From the NCBI GenBank assembly GCA_019633425.1, contig WSUB01000144.1, positions 9,428 through 73,427 on the forward strand: a stretch of 64,000 bases of DNA. Direction: 5' to 3'. Position numbers and translations under genes: made by a program. Positions 46,286-58,509 of the stretch are shown in pieces. The notes beneath the pieces were generated by a model. The model made no database searches, had not been told where the DNA came from, and saw only the letters and a list, made by a program, of their open reading frames with translations. Positions within the stretch are counted from its first letter, which is position 1. Each line of letters opens with the position of its first letter. The stretch is from Tulasnella sp. 424 (Eukaryota > Basidiomycota > Agaricomycetes > Cantharellales > Tulasnellaceae).

Positions 46286-47023
46286 GCTGAGCTGACAGTG
46301 AGGGCATGGGATCGAAGTCGCTCACCAGCATTTATACGGGAACCAGCGCTTAATCCCACGTACGGGTCTTCCTCCTAAAACTTGACCATAGGCACGGACC
46401 GTGGTTGCACCCAAGCGCAAGGAACCGGATAAATTTAAACCGATGCCGCCGCAGTTCTTGGCAGACGTTCTTGGACGCGACTCTCCTCCTTGACATACAT
46501 TGCGGGCTGTGACCCTAGACGTGGACTTTGGCTATTAGCTCCAGTCTCTTCTCACAGCTGTCTCTTCGCTGATCTCCCCCCTCCCCTTCCTCGGTCGCTA
46601 CTTGTTGTAAAAAGGGTATCTGGGGTACTGGTCGGATTACCGTGCAACTCGACGGCTCGCCGCCGGCAGTCTGTTCGGCCGTTATGTTACACCGACCGGG
46701 GAATCGAACACCGCTGGCTGTGTCTCCCTTGACCCAGTCTCCACAGTATTATAGCCATTGCGCTGTCTGTTTCTTCTAGTGGCAACTAGTTGTAAGCAGA
46801 ATACCTTTTCGGCAGTCCACTCAACAGTAATAGCTTTGAAATCATCCCCACGACTTTCGCAAGATCTCCCTGTCACCCGGGCGGATGGAAGCATCAATGC
46901 ATACAATGTAGCAACCAAAATACAGAGCAGTGGCCCGTACGTGACCTAGCTGGCTGTAACGCACGTCCCTCGAACACGTTCCCAATCCGGTATCCCACAA
47001 TCTTTACATACATCTCCTCGTAC
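46286..47023. other. Intergenic between copy G and the P450
   Basis: Holds the copy G promoter. A 30-nt block near 46603-46632 matches the complement of 53837-53866 with about two mismatches, showing that the upstream regions of copies G and H descend from one duplicated segment. Confidence 0.5.
46329..46336 (-). promoter_or_regulatory. TATA box of DUF6535 copy G
   Basis: TATAAATG on the complement, 44-51 nt before the start codon at 46285. A similar element at a similar distance precedes copy H, which supports a short leader and TATA-driven transcription. Confidence 0.5.
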
Positions 47024-48941
47024 TTAAATCCTTGTCACCTTTACGAACAATTCGCCTTGAGGCCTCCTCAACCCAAACCCTCTGTTCTCACCGCTGATCG
47101 TCACCGGCGACGGACCGGGACTCTTGGCTTTATCCACCTCGAAGCGGAACGTGTGCAAGAGAGTCGTAAGGAAGATCTTGACGTGGTACGAGGCGAAGTG
47201 TCGACCTGTACACGGAGAGTGAAGAAAGCGGAGAAGGAGAAGGAAAAGTTAATATCAAGGCATTGATAACGGGAGAGTACGAAATGACTGTCGACGCACC
47301 AGAGCACATGCTAACACCTCCACCATACGGCCTGAAGCTGCCCTTCCCTTCTTCACCCAAATCCATAAACCTCTTCGGATTGAACTCCTTCGCATCCCTA
47401 CCAAACAAGCTTTCGTCGAAATGAACGCTCCTCGTGCTCATAATCAACGTGTCGTTCTTCTTCAACTTGTAACCTCCCAAAACGGCTCCTTCGTCGGGGA
47501 CGACTCCTCGCATGGAGTAGGAATCGGAAGTGAATCGCAAGACTTCGTTGGTCGTTGATTGGAGTAGAGGTATGTGGGGTTGAGATTGGAAGAAGGCGGT
47601 GAGGTTGGAGAGGTATGAGACTGATGGGTCGGGTTGGGTGGACGACCATGCCGCTCCAGCCGCGTCGAGCTCGGCGATGATGGGAGCGAGACCTTCAGAG
47701 CGTTGAAGTTGGAAGATTAGGAGCCAGCTACGCGGGTAGAGAACGAACCCATCGTCATTAGTACGGGGTCCCAACGAACGTCCTCGACGCACTCACAAGC
47801 TTCCCCAAGGCACGTTAGCCATCAACGGCCAATAGCTGCTCATCATCAACACCCCCAAATCCCGCCTATCCATTTTAGCAATGTCCCGAGCCATCCTCTC
47901 CTGCTCGCCGATCAAGTCGGAAGGTTCATGCGGCTCATCCAAGTACTCCAAGAATCGCTGGATCACTCGCTCTCTGCACTTGACAAAGTGCGGGCACAGA
48001 GGGACCGGGTAGGCCAAAGCGACCTTCCAAACGCCGTCGTCGAAACCTTGCCAGTCCTCCCAAAACTTTTCGACGTCGAACGTGGGGCCGAAATACGCCG
48101 CTCCTGTGGCGCGGTGAGCTAGGCGGAGGACGAAGTCTTGCAAGGAGACGGATGAGCCCGGTGCTGGGACGGGGCACGTTTTGATAGCGTTTTTGAGGAA
48201 GTGTTCGAATGATTCGACTAGGCCCATCATGTTCGTGGGGGCCATGCTGCGGTCCAAATGAGGGAAGATCTCCGCTGTGAGTTCGGGCGTGCCGAAGAGG
48301 GCCTTGTCGGAGAATGAGAAGCAGTTTTTACCCCACTCCATTTGGACAAGGGAGATGGCGAAGGACTGGGAGAGAGACAAAATGGTTAGTACAAGAGTTC
48401 GCCGATGAGAGAGTGAAGTTATGGACCTTGGGTTGTTTGTAGACCTGGTTGATGAGCTACGAGAGGGACGATGGTTCAGCGACAGTCAAGCGTAAACAAT
48501 AATATGCATTCGACTTACAGCAGACTCTGTCACATAATACATGGTCCTTCCAGTCGTCTTCGCACCAAAGACGCCACCAGGGAAATTCTTCCTGTTCAAA
48601 TTAAAAGGGGAAAAAAGATAACGGCGTTCAAAACCCGCGTCCCCGTCAGCACGAACGAAACATCCCCAAAACCAAGTCGTTCAAACACTCAACTGAGCAG
48701 CTCTCATAAACGCATCAGGGTCTTTATCAATTGCCCACTGACTGCCGATCCAAGGAATCCAACTCGAGACCATCGGAGGACTCTTATCTTTTTCTCTGTT
48801 GTGGGCCCAAACGAGGTTCAAACCAACAACCAATGCTGCGGTGGCCGCTGCAGCGGGTACGGCCCATTCTGATACATTCTTGGGGAGTTTGTCGGTAGTA
48901 GCTTCCGTGACGCGGGAGATAGTAGCGTTGAGAGCGTCCAT
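47024..48941 (-). CDS. Cytochrome P450 (P450a, intact), CYP7/8-like
   Basis: Six exons join in phase to 509 residues: 48941-48694, 48591-48519, 48456-48427, 48365-47797, 47727-47300, 47205-47024. The N-terminus has a membrane anchor ('VPAAAATAALVVGLNLVW', about residues 28-45) and a proline-containing hinge with 'PPMVSSWIPWIGSQWAID'. The K-helix ExxR is 'NEVLRFTSDSYSMRG', and the heme-binding loop is 'FRPYGGGVSMCSGRHFA', with Tyr in place of the usual first Phe of FxxGxxxCxG. The end is 'NRGFGLRR...VKVTRI'. The organisation resembles the CYP7/CYP8 group (sterol hydroxylases and relatives), which is only a class resemblance; the substrate is unknown. ER membrane, haem-dependent monooxygenase. 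It shares clear ancestry with three further copies in this window, each next to a DUF6535 gene. Confidence 0.87.
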
Positions 48942-49506
48942 AGCGAAAGAGGGGAGGGGGAACGGTGGTGGTGGAGGACGTGATGAAAGCGTTTGAGTGC
49001 CCGAAGCACCTTGGGGTGATATGTCGTAAATGCGGCAATTCTATTGGTTGCAGGGACATCCAATCATCAATTTCCATGAAAAGGGTTTAGTCTTGGACCT
49101 TGGAATTAAAAATGTGAGACAACGTGCGCGGGCCGTGCCGTGGAAGCTGCCGACGGTTGACATAGCAAAATTGACTCAGCACGGTAACAGTGTTTCTTAA
49201 CCCCGTCTTATGACCGAGGTGTCCATTGGTTCGAGGACCTTCCTCAAGTACGAGCTTTCATCGACAGAGCAGCAAAGGTCCTCACACAGGTTCAAGGAAT
49301 GTAGTTTAATCAACATTAATATTGGGCCGTTCCAATCCTCTGCCACAGTAATTTAGGTACACCACCACAGTAAATTATCAGCTCAGTGTACGAGTACAAG
49401 ACTAAAATACCTGCGAATCTAAGAGGATAATAAGACAACAGCGAGCCAAGATGCTCCTAGAGGCTATAACAGTATTTTCGAAGGCCAGGTTTTGGGCTAA
49501 TCTTAG
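48942..49506. other. Intergenic, no gene seen
   Basis: P450a promoter (about 48942-49040, shared with the relic at 42405-42806) and AT-rich sequence near 49300-49450. No gene supported. Confidence 0.4.
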
Positions 49507-51775
49507 CTAGTCGTCGAGATACCACTCCTCGTCATCAGGTTCCTCGCTCCTTCTCCGTCTCGCGCCCTGGCCATTGTTCCACTGCACCTAGAAAAAGAAA
49601 GACCGGAGGTCAATACACGCATTCAAGATGCTCATACGAGCACATCGATAACCACCAACCTCTGCCGCCACACCACCATTCCAATCTTTCACTCGTCTCT
49701 CCGCCATCATACTCATCGTCGAACCTTTCACTCCCACCGCACCAATTGCTCGAGACTGAATGACCGAGTCGATCACGGAAGGATACCTGTCGTTAAGATT
49801 CGCCATAATGGACCATGCCAGTTAAGGACTCCAGGAACCAAGCGATATGAAAGGCCACGTAGCACGCACCATCGGCCCAACGTCTTGACGGTCTCCTCTT
49901 TATCGTAATCCACAAAGTACCATCCCTGGTCGGCGACACTCTGCCACCACTTCTTGTCCCGCTCGTCGCTCGTCACAACGATGGCAGTGACGTTGGCCTG
50001 CGCGGAGCCGGACCCGTACTTCTCGGCCAACCCGCGCTTGACTTCCTCAGCGCGTGCGGCAAAGACAGACAGCGGAGCAGCACATTCATTCCCGGGGTGG
50101 TTCTCTTCACATCTGAAAAAAGTGCAAATTAGACTGAAATCAGTGGGTTGCGTAACGGTGAAGTGCGCGGGTGGGCTTACGGTTTACTCCAATCCCCGCG
50201 TCGGATATGAAGGACAATATACTAGCGGGACGGAAGGGAAAAGAATACTCTCGATTAAGAGACCAGCCCAACAGAACAGGGTCCCACATTGAAAGTACTC
50301 ACCAACTGTACGGCATCATCTTTCCCAATGCCAAACATCCTCCTAACATACTCGTCCGCGATCCCTTCCAACCTTGGCGTAAAATGCAAATGGCTCGCCA
50401 CAAATCTCCACATCGGACTGAAATCCTGGAACCACTCGTACGGTACGTACGACGATACGCCGTACGTGTTGTCGAATACAGCCAACTGCTCGTCCGGTGC
50501 GATCCATTGCTTCTTGCCGTACTGGGTGGGGAACTGCGGCGACAACTTGGGGTTGTCCAAGATCCGCTTCCGGCCGTCGGGGAACAACGCTGCTACCATT
50601 GACCAAACTTTAACGTGGTAATTGTCCGGAACGGCGACGGCGTCTGGAGGGAGGACAGTGTACGAGCAGTCTAGAATGCAGGGAAAGGGCACAGGAAGAC
50701 GATGATATATATGTCAGCGAATCACGAGCAAGAGCCCCGAACCACCAAAACCGCAAAAACTCACCCAACTGCAACAACATTTCAAGAACGTCATGCCCCG
50801 GATTTTTATTTTCTTTCCTTGATACAGTCCTAATCCCCCAACAACCCAACTCGTCCATCACCGCTCCCGGCACCGGTGTGGTCTCGCGCGACAACGGAAG
50901 GTCATAAGCCGCTATTTTAATGTCGGCCCACTCCAGTACGGGCCAGTTTAATTCTTTTCGTAGACGTGGTATGTCGAATATTTCACCAAAGTTGATGGGC
51001 GGGACTTGGTTCACCTTGCCACCGATGTGAGCTAGGTCGGGTGAGAGTGGGGGAACGATGGCGACTCGGTCCGAGAGCATGGCGGTGTAGATGACGTGGA
51101 CCTGAGTGCCGGTAAGGGAATGGTCAAATAGGGAAGGTCAGCAGGGAAGAAGTAGATTTCAAGGTAGATCGGGTAGGGCCCATCAGTCGGACTCACGAAT
51201 GACATGACAATGTTCGCTACGATGAGTAAGAAACAATGATTAGAATATTGGACGAGTTTAAATCTTTTGGGCAGTTCACTCACTCATTCCACCAGCATTC
51301 CACCCAGTAACATACTGCACACCCGGTCGCAAGTTCTCTAATCAAACCCCGGGGAAGAAACCGTTGTCAGCCCCCTTTTCTCAAGCATCAATCACCACCA
51401 CCCACCTCTAAAGGAATTCGCAGGTGGGCCCAGCACAAATTGCGACACGTCCGAAACGTTCCCCCACTTTTTCAAAGCCCCGTTCGTGCCTCCATCCCAT
51501 CCGCCAGCGAGCAATTCCTTGGGTACGACCCCACTCTTCCCAGCGGTCCTAAAATCGAGCCCTCCTTCTCCAATGGTAAACTGAATCCCCACAAAGACCG
51601 TCACGATCGTGATGACTCCCAGAGCGAGGACGACCGGTTTGGATCTCTTGAGGGAGTGAAGGTTCAACCAGCCGTCGGATATGGCGGACGGTGAAGAGCT
51701 TCGTCCTCGCGAGCTTGTAAGGCTGTCACCGAAAAGTTCTGGTGTACTTGGTGGAATGTAGTTGCCTCCCGACAT
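49507..51775 (-). CDS. O-fucosyltransferase-like type II membrane protein
   Basis: The gene starts at ATG 51775 ('MSGGNYIPPSTPELFGD') and ends at 49509-49507, with about nine exons. An anchor helix 'PVVLALGVITIVTVFVGIQF' at about residues 46-65 places the catalytic part in the Golgi or ER lumen. Exons give 'LRPGVQYVTGWNAGGM', 'VHVIYTAMLSDRVAIVPPL', 'DCSYTVLPPDAVAVPDNYH', then the nucleotide-sugar/Arg motif 'YIVLHIRRGDWSKP' created across two junctions near 50230-50290, 'NVTAIVVTSDERDKKWW' and C-terminal 'GSTMSMMAERRVKDWNGGV'. The HIRRGD and late 'STMSxxAxRRVxDW' motifs fit the GDP-fucose O-fucosyltransferase superfamily. The sugar acceptor is unknown. It ends in an acidic tail 'PDDEEWYLDD'. 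It is not part of the duplicated units around it. Confidence 0.78.
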
Positions 51776-53148
51776 GAGTGTGTTGTGTCCGGCGGGTTGG
51801 GGGAGAAGCGGGAAGGAAATTTCGGTGGCGGTTTTGAGAGCGTACGAAATTCCAGAAACAAGTTCGTGGACTCGTGGATCGTGGACTAGGCACCTTTATG
51901 TTGATATGAACTGAGAGGGAGTATAAGAAATCAGCCCACGCAGTGGTCACAACTAAATTTCAGCTGAGCCTACCCTCGGAGATCGCTTTCGAATTCCGAT
52001 CCTGAGCTCTTCCGGCGCCTCCACCGCGTCATGAATAGTGCATTTCTAGTAATCTACGTCAGTGGGCGACTTCCCGTAGGATTTCTGGGACACTTGCCAT
52101 TCTGATACTCAGGGAAATGTCAGGGAAAAATCTAATATTTACCTGATATGGGTGACCGTCTCAGAAAAATTCTGTCCATTGAAACTCCGACTCCCACGAA
52201 TCACTTCTACACTCAAAGCGAAGTGTAAAGGCCCCCCACGCCCCTTTGCACTCTGATTTTGAGCGTTGTCCTCGACGACACTCCCTTAACGCCGCCAAAT
52301 CCGCCGTAGCACCGACGCCCGACTCCCGTCGCCCACCGAATACAGCACAGGCGCACACGTCAAACCATCCAAAATTCTCTCCGCCCATGCGAGAATATTT
52401 TGACGGATGACGGGGTAGGTTTGAGGTCGAGAATCGTCGACGCAATTCTGAACGCTGCGGCATGACACTCATCGGTAGTTGGGCGAGTGGTCAGGGAAAC
52501 AGCCCCAGGCACGCGAGTGCCGGGGTGTCAAGTGTCCCGAAAATCCTACGTGAAGTCGCCCAGTCGGTCGCTAATTCCGATCGAGAGCGGCGCTCTCGAT
52601 CCTCACCCTCTTTGGGGCTTCTCCGCTTAGTCAGCCTCAGGTTTCGCCGGCTCCGTCAGGCAAGCTGATTCTGCCGGCGAAACCCACCATCCTATTCACC
52701 GGTCTGCCTCAGGTGAAGTAATACTGATAGGGCCAAGATGTGTTGGCTGTGTTCCATATCCAGACCACACTCTTAAATAGCTTAATGGTCCTCTGACTCT
52801 CACTCTAACAAATACTTGTGGCCCGTCAACTATCGCTACAAATGCTACCAACACCAGTTGCTGTTCATTGGGGTGGTCGATAGTGTTGGTTGAAATCTCA
52901 ATTCCAATTCCAATAGATTCGATTGTCGCGTTGTTTGGCGGGATCGTGATGAATAGAGCGAGAAAAGAGTTATTTTACCGGAGCTATTACTTAGGATACC
53001 GATTTATTTACATGCATATGTTTGTTGACTTGGTGTTAAATGTAGAATCGATTAAGGTGTTGGCTGGGCGCTGGGTAAGATGAGAACGGCGGTTCATGGT
53101 TCACGGTTCACTTGTTTCCGTGGTTTCGGACTTTCGAACTGGCAAAAG
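51776..53148. other. Intergenic, no gene seen
   Basis: Promoter of the fucosyltransferase-like gene and 1.2 kb of sequence without a supported gene. Confidence 0.4.
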
Positions 53149-53830
53149 CGGGAAACTCAGGCACACCCTCGGGCGTCTAAATTAAGGGTCTCGCAAGAAT
53201 GAGAGAGTACACCCAACGCTGCCTTCATTTATTGCAAGCGAAATACAAGTACTCCGGGGCATGTCACAGCGAATTAGTGCTTGCGGTCACGCTGCCAAAG
53301 TTAACCCCCAGTTGGTTCTCGCCGCCGCTGAGGTTTTGGATTGAGCAAGCCTCAACAAGGAATTGTTCGTCAGGGCGACGAGGCCATAGGTGCAAGGGCT
53401 ATAACGCTTGGAAGGGTTGAGAGACAGCAAACTGGGAGCTTGGCTGAGGAGGTGCGTTCAATACTTCTGTACTCTAGGCACCTACGGTACGCTGCTATGT
53501 GCTGGTTGTTACATGATGTACGTTGATCATGTTAACTTTCCACTCGCACGGGTGACGGGAAACTGCTGTATGCGAGTCAATGGGACGGATGTAAATTTAG
53601 TACCCGCGAGCAGACTTCCCGAAAACTGTCAAAGGACGCAGGGGCTGAAATACTCCTATACCCCGCATACAGCGAGTACCTACTAGACTTCAGAAGCAAA
53701 GAGCGGAAGTATTAGGTAGAGGGATACATGGCCAGCGGTAGATCTGGGCCAATGCCCAAGTCACAGTCGGAGCGGGAAAGATTAATAAGTTTGTAACGTC
53801 CGAACAGCGTGCCGAAGAGAAGTCGAGTTG
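53149..53830. repeat. Degenerate non-coding tandem repeat, unit 1
   Basis: Unit 1 contains, in order, 'actcaggcacacc' (53155), 'aagggtctcgcaa', 'gagagagtacacc', 'cagacttccc' (53611) and 'attaataagtttgtaacg' (53781). The same landmarks recur in unit 2 at offsets of 826, 1003 and 1015 bases, so unit 2 has gained or unit 1 lost about 180 bases in the middle. No coding frame is kept. It looks like a duplicated promoter or remnant flank of a DUF6535 unit. Confidence 0.65.
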
Positions 53831-53975
53831 CGTGGGGACCAGTACCCCAGATACCCCTTTTGCAACCGCCGCTCTAAGAATGAGGGGGCCAAAGAAAAGG
53901 AGAAAGAGTCGAGAAGAGAGATCGAAGCTGATAGCCAACGTACATGTCTTGGCCCACAGCCAGATAAGTGGAGAC

Positions 53976-54830
53976 GGGAGACTCAGGCACACCGTCGAGC
54001 GCCTAGATTAAGGGTCTCGCAAATACTTTTCCCCTTCCACACGTCGATGAATGAGAGAATTCACTTAACGCTGATTACAAGCGAGATAAAAGTACTATGG
54101 GGCCTGACAGAATAAATCGGTTCTTGCGGTCCCGTGGCCCGATCAACCCGAACGCAGTACTTCGCTTCTCACCACAGCTGTCGATTTTGTTTCATATCAA
54201 CAGGGTAGTCTTAAGGAAGAATACGACTGGAAGGACCCTGTATTATGGGACGGATGCCGCTGTGGGCCAAATGCTATGGCTTGCACTTGACGATCGCTGA
54301 AGCGTCCGTCTTGTAGCGCATCAACCCAAGTTCCGTAACTGCTCCCTCTCATCAGCACCAATGGCTGAAATAACTTGTACTAATGATTGGATTTCTCTCC
54401 CAGACCTTTGTCATGTCTCTCGTCTCGATGGAATGGAGTGAAAACCGCTTTTCATGCTTCGATAATAGCCTTTTGCATACTTCGGTACTCCAGCTAGATC
54501 ATGTACGGAGCGCCGTTATGTATCCTAGCTGCTATTGAATGTTCCCACTCACACGGGTGGTAGGGAAATGTAATGGAAGTTACCGGGATGTACCCAAATT
54601 TGGTTCTCTCGAGCAGACTTCCCCGAACAAGCTCCAGCTCAAGCGGCCCCGAAGATAAAACTCCCCGATACTTGCATATAGCTAGCCAATATCAGAGGAC
54701 ACGAAAATGCAATGGCCACGTAGATGGGGTCAAGGGCGACACAGGCCAGTCAGCGGCCTAAGTCATTGTCCGAGTCCGGAGTCGGTGGAGGAAACATCAA
54801 TAAATTTATAGCGCTCAAGAGGCACCGAGG
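53976..54830. repeat. Degenerate non-coding tandem repeat, unit 2
   Basis: Second unit, directly upstream of copy H. Landmarks: 'actcaggcacacc' (53981), 'aagggtctcgcaaata', 'gatgaatgagagaattcac', 'gagcagacttcccc' (54611) and 'atcaataaatttatagcg' (54796). No gene supported. Confidence 0.65.
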
Positions 54831-54981
54831 TACTTTGCTCGTAGCGGTCCTGAATTCCAAGCCCTAGCGCGCGTGAGGGCCCCCGCTTACTCGGGATTGA
54901 ATCCTCAGGCATGACGTGGGAGCAGTGCCAAGAAGGCCCGTACGTGAGAGTAGGCGCTGGTTCCGGTTCAGCAAACTTGGA

Positions 54982-54989
54982 TATAAATA
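54982..54989 (+). promoter_or_regulatory. TATA box of DUF6535 copy H
   Basis: TATAAATA, 39-46 nt before the start codon at 55028, in the same position as the element of copy G. Confidence 0.5.
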
Positions 54990-55027
54990 TTAAGGGCTAA
55001 TCTTGCCCTCTCTGATCTCATCTAAGT

Positions 55028-57783
55028 ATGACTACTCCCTCTACTACGAAATTAGCAGCCATCCCCCAGATTCCTCCAGGCTTCGGGGAAGATGGTGGCA
55101 TATTCTACAAGTACTACGATGATCTCGCGGACGAGCTAGATGACGACATGGTCACGAGTCTCAAGTCACAGCTCGATGGTATCCTCATCTTCGTGCGTAT
55201 TTCCCTACGGGTGTACTCTTGCGTGACGTTTCTAAACGCGTCCTGGCCTCCCTTAGGCCGGCCTGTTCGCCGGTGTGAATTCAGCATTTTTGGCATTTAC
55301 ACTCCCCCAGATGAGCCCGGACCCGACGGACGACACCAACGCCCTCCTCTTCCAAATCATGCTCGGTGGAAATAGTACCATCAGGTCCCCGGCAGATCTC
55401 CCTTCAGCCTCGTTCTCCCCTACCGCACGCACCCACACCATCAACGTCTTGTTTTCCATGAGCTTGACCCTCGCTCTCCTCGGCTCGTTCCTTGCAGTGT
55501 TGGGTCAGCAATGGCTCGTTTACTATCGTAAACGGAGTGGCGGCGGCGCTGATCATCAGCGGTGGGAACAGCTCCGACGATATCTAGGAGCGAAGCGCTG
55601 GAGACTGGAGCTCGTGCTGGACGACATCCTTCCGAGCGTGCTGCAAGTCGCATTGGTCATTTTCTGCGTCGCATTTATTCTCTATCTTGGCACGTTGAGT
55701 GGGTCTCTGTGCTACACGATAGCGGCCCCCCTTTGCGTCGCGGGAGCAACCATCGTGATGACCGCAATGTGCGCGGCGTGGGATCGTTGGTGTCCATTCA
55801 AAAGTCCGCTGTCGCATCTCATCCAATCCCTCCTACAATATTCGGTGGACATTGCTGGACGAATAGTTGGGATCTCTGGGTCATTTGCCGTCACCGCCAT
55901 TGGATGGCTGGTGTGCCGACTCAAGCATGGGGATGCACCCCTCGAGGGATTCATGGAGGCGATTCCGGATCGGGCCCGCGACATCGCCGAGTGGTTCAAA
56001 GACCGCGGCCAGCGACCAGCAGATGCAACCGACCAATTAAAAGTGATTGCACTCAAGCGAGTGCTGTGCACTTCGGAAGACTCGGACGCAATCGTACACG
56101 CAGCTACCAATGCACAATCGATATCCCAAGGTCAGCTATTGGGTCAGATTCTCAATGACGACGAATTAAGAAGCCGGTTTGAAACATTGGATACCATATC
56201 CTTCGAATCCGTTATGTCCCACCACAACCCATCTACATACGTGACGGTCCAGAATACGGCAATCTCTCGCTCACTCCTTCACATTATCCTTATGGCAGGG
56301 TCTGTAGAAGATTTTCTCCACTCCGACGACCGATCCCTGCTCAAAGATCGGGAGAATGATCCAGAATACTTAAATGAATTGGTGAAGAAACTTTACGACA
56401 GATTATATTCCATGTCTGTCGTGGACTGGTTCCCTGTGGGCAAAGAATGCGCCGAATGTTCTCATTGCGTTTTGTTGAGGTACTGCATGAAGTTGGTTCC
56501 CATGATTGTTTCCACAGACAGGCCGAACTTGATACGAGTCAAGCCCGATCACCTTAAACGGCCTATGGGCGTAATAGGCTCTTCGAAGGGGTTCGGACCT
56601 GCATGGATCGAGGCCTGGGCAATCAAACTGGCGAAAGAATGGGATGACCTCTCAGGCGGGGAAGCAGAATTGACCCCAAGTACTGAGGTCCGCCGCTGGC
56701 AACTGGGGAAATTGAAGGAGTTTTTGGGCCTGTATCAAAATCTGTAAGAGCTATTATTAACTTTATTTATGCGCCGGGCTGAAGCCCAGCTTAAATCTTC
56801 GAACCCATAGTAACGTCCCCAACTTTGCGCATACCATTTCTGAAGCAATTGCGATTTCGACCGTTCAATGGTCCAGACAACCGGAGACTGAAGTATACGT
56901 GGGATTATTTGAGCAAGATATCATCCTGCGAGGTATCATGGATCGAGTTGATGTGGCTTTCTACGAGTTCTCCTTGGGGTTCGCCTTAAAGAGTCTCGTG
57001 ACCTTGCTCCATTCCTTCGAACGTCGGATTCGCGATCCAGAACTTCCAGCGATGAAAGAGAGTCTCAACGAAACCATCGCAGGACGTGCACCGAGCAATG
57101 GATTGATTACATCAATAACGCGTATAACTTCAACCGGAGTAAGCCCTTTGTGCGTGAAGAAGACGTTGTATTTTGCCACGGACCACTCTGGTGAGAGAAT
57201 CTCTTCTCTCGAAGTCTCAAAACTTGGACACTGGCATTGACACGACGTTTCCATAGGTACCATTGCGTTGAGGCTTCAGCCACTCTCAAACCTTATCTAG
57301 AGTTGATGTCAGACATTACCAAGGCCGATCCTGGGAGTGCAGATAATCCTTCGATGATCAAAATGATGGCTTTCTTGTTTAGCCATCTTACGGACCCGGA
57401 GGAAAGTGTCAGTCAAATTGAAAGGGTGGAGTTGAGTTACAAGAACTTCAAATCGAGAATAGAAATAGAAGAGAGGAAGATAGAAGACTATCGTCAATTC
57501 TACCCAGTTTTGGCCAAGACGGTCCGTGAAATAGACTTTGCTGTTCGTGATGCAACATCTCACTCTTCAAAGGTGAGAGGTTCCCAGACCGCCTAAGTTT
57601 CGATTAACTTACCCCCCCCCCCTTCCCCAAAACCAAAAAAGGCCGAAATTTTGGAAATTCAGCCTGAACAGGATCAATTGGGCAGGCAGGGCACTTCTTC
57701 TGGATCTGTGAGTCCTCACTTCCGCCCGATGGACCGAATCGTAATCTCAGATTGTTTTTTTTAAGGACATCTCACCAGAGTGA
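55028..57783 (+). pseudogene. DUF6535 membrane protein with one-base deletion in exon 3 (copy H)
   Basis: Family exons are all present: 55028-55192, 55257-56743, 56811-57190, 57257-57572, 57642-57707, 57766-57783. Exons 1 and 2 (about 550 residues) are undamaged, with 'AGVNSAFLAFTLPQMSPDP', 'YYRKRSGGG', 'LGAKRWRLELVLDDILPSVL' and 'CAECSHC'. In exon 3, around 57039-57041, one base is missing relative to copies G and I, in the segment that encodes 'RRIRDPATSSDERE' in G. The exon is 380 nt and not the in-phase 381. The frame runs into a different reading that stops at 57238-57240. The original frame is still open after the lesion. A protein ending early would keep the membrane core. Very similar to copy I, its tandem partner 5.38 kb to the right. 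Confidence 0.8.
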
Positions 57784-58509
57784 AGCCTCCCAATTTATGG
57801 CACCCGTTCTAATTCCTCAGAAAGTGCCCATCGTGGGGCTACGGAATCCTTCAATCATCGCTGGGCACAATGCACAATGGTTGTGCCTGTCCACAGAATT
57901 TTGACGAATTAGTTAGCACAGAGTCTTGCCGAATTGAATTGATATTACTTTCATACTCGTGCCTTTCGCATCGAATTAGCCGTGAGTGGGGCATCAACAT
58001 GATGGAACTCACGAGGCCATAGCCACCGTGCACTCGAACGCGGCCTCCGCGAAGGCAAACTCTCTCCGAATGTTCCTGAGCTCGGGTCGTAACGTAGGCC
58101 ACAATATGCCACAAGGATCAGGTATGCGGAGACCCATGAAAGAATTCACTTTGCTCCCCATTAGGCTACTGGGGAAAGAACGGGCACCCAGGAGAGCTTA
58201 TGGACTCGGAATCTTCTTCCGCACATCTGCCTGAGCTCTAGAGCCTGCCTGTCGTTTTGAATATCGGGCCATTAACAGCAATCACTACACCCAGTGGGCT
58301 CATCACACCCTAATGGGAAGCCTGAAGACAAAATGGGGGTCTTTCCATATCCGTAGTTCATCGTGGACGGCTTCCGACGGCGGGCGCCCGAAACTCTGGG
58401 CGTCCCACCAGCGCGTGGGGTGCATTTAAACGTTTCGCAGAGAAGCTCGAATACCGACATCATCAAGATACATAACGGATTTGTACGAGCATACCACTAC
58501 GGGGGAGAT
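57784..58509. other. Intergenic, duplicated with 63132-63825
   Basis: Non-coding flank between copy H and the P450b pseudogene. It is homologous along its length to 63132-63825 (shared 'tgacgaatta', 'tttcgcatcgaatta', 'atgcggagacc' segments), part of the 5.35-kb tandem unit. Confidence 0.55.

Noticed and set aside
51776..55027. Possible transposon in the long gene-poor interval
   Set aside because: No transposase-like frame and no terminal repeats could be identified; the repetition is explained by the degenerate tandem units.
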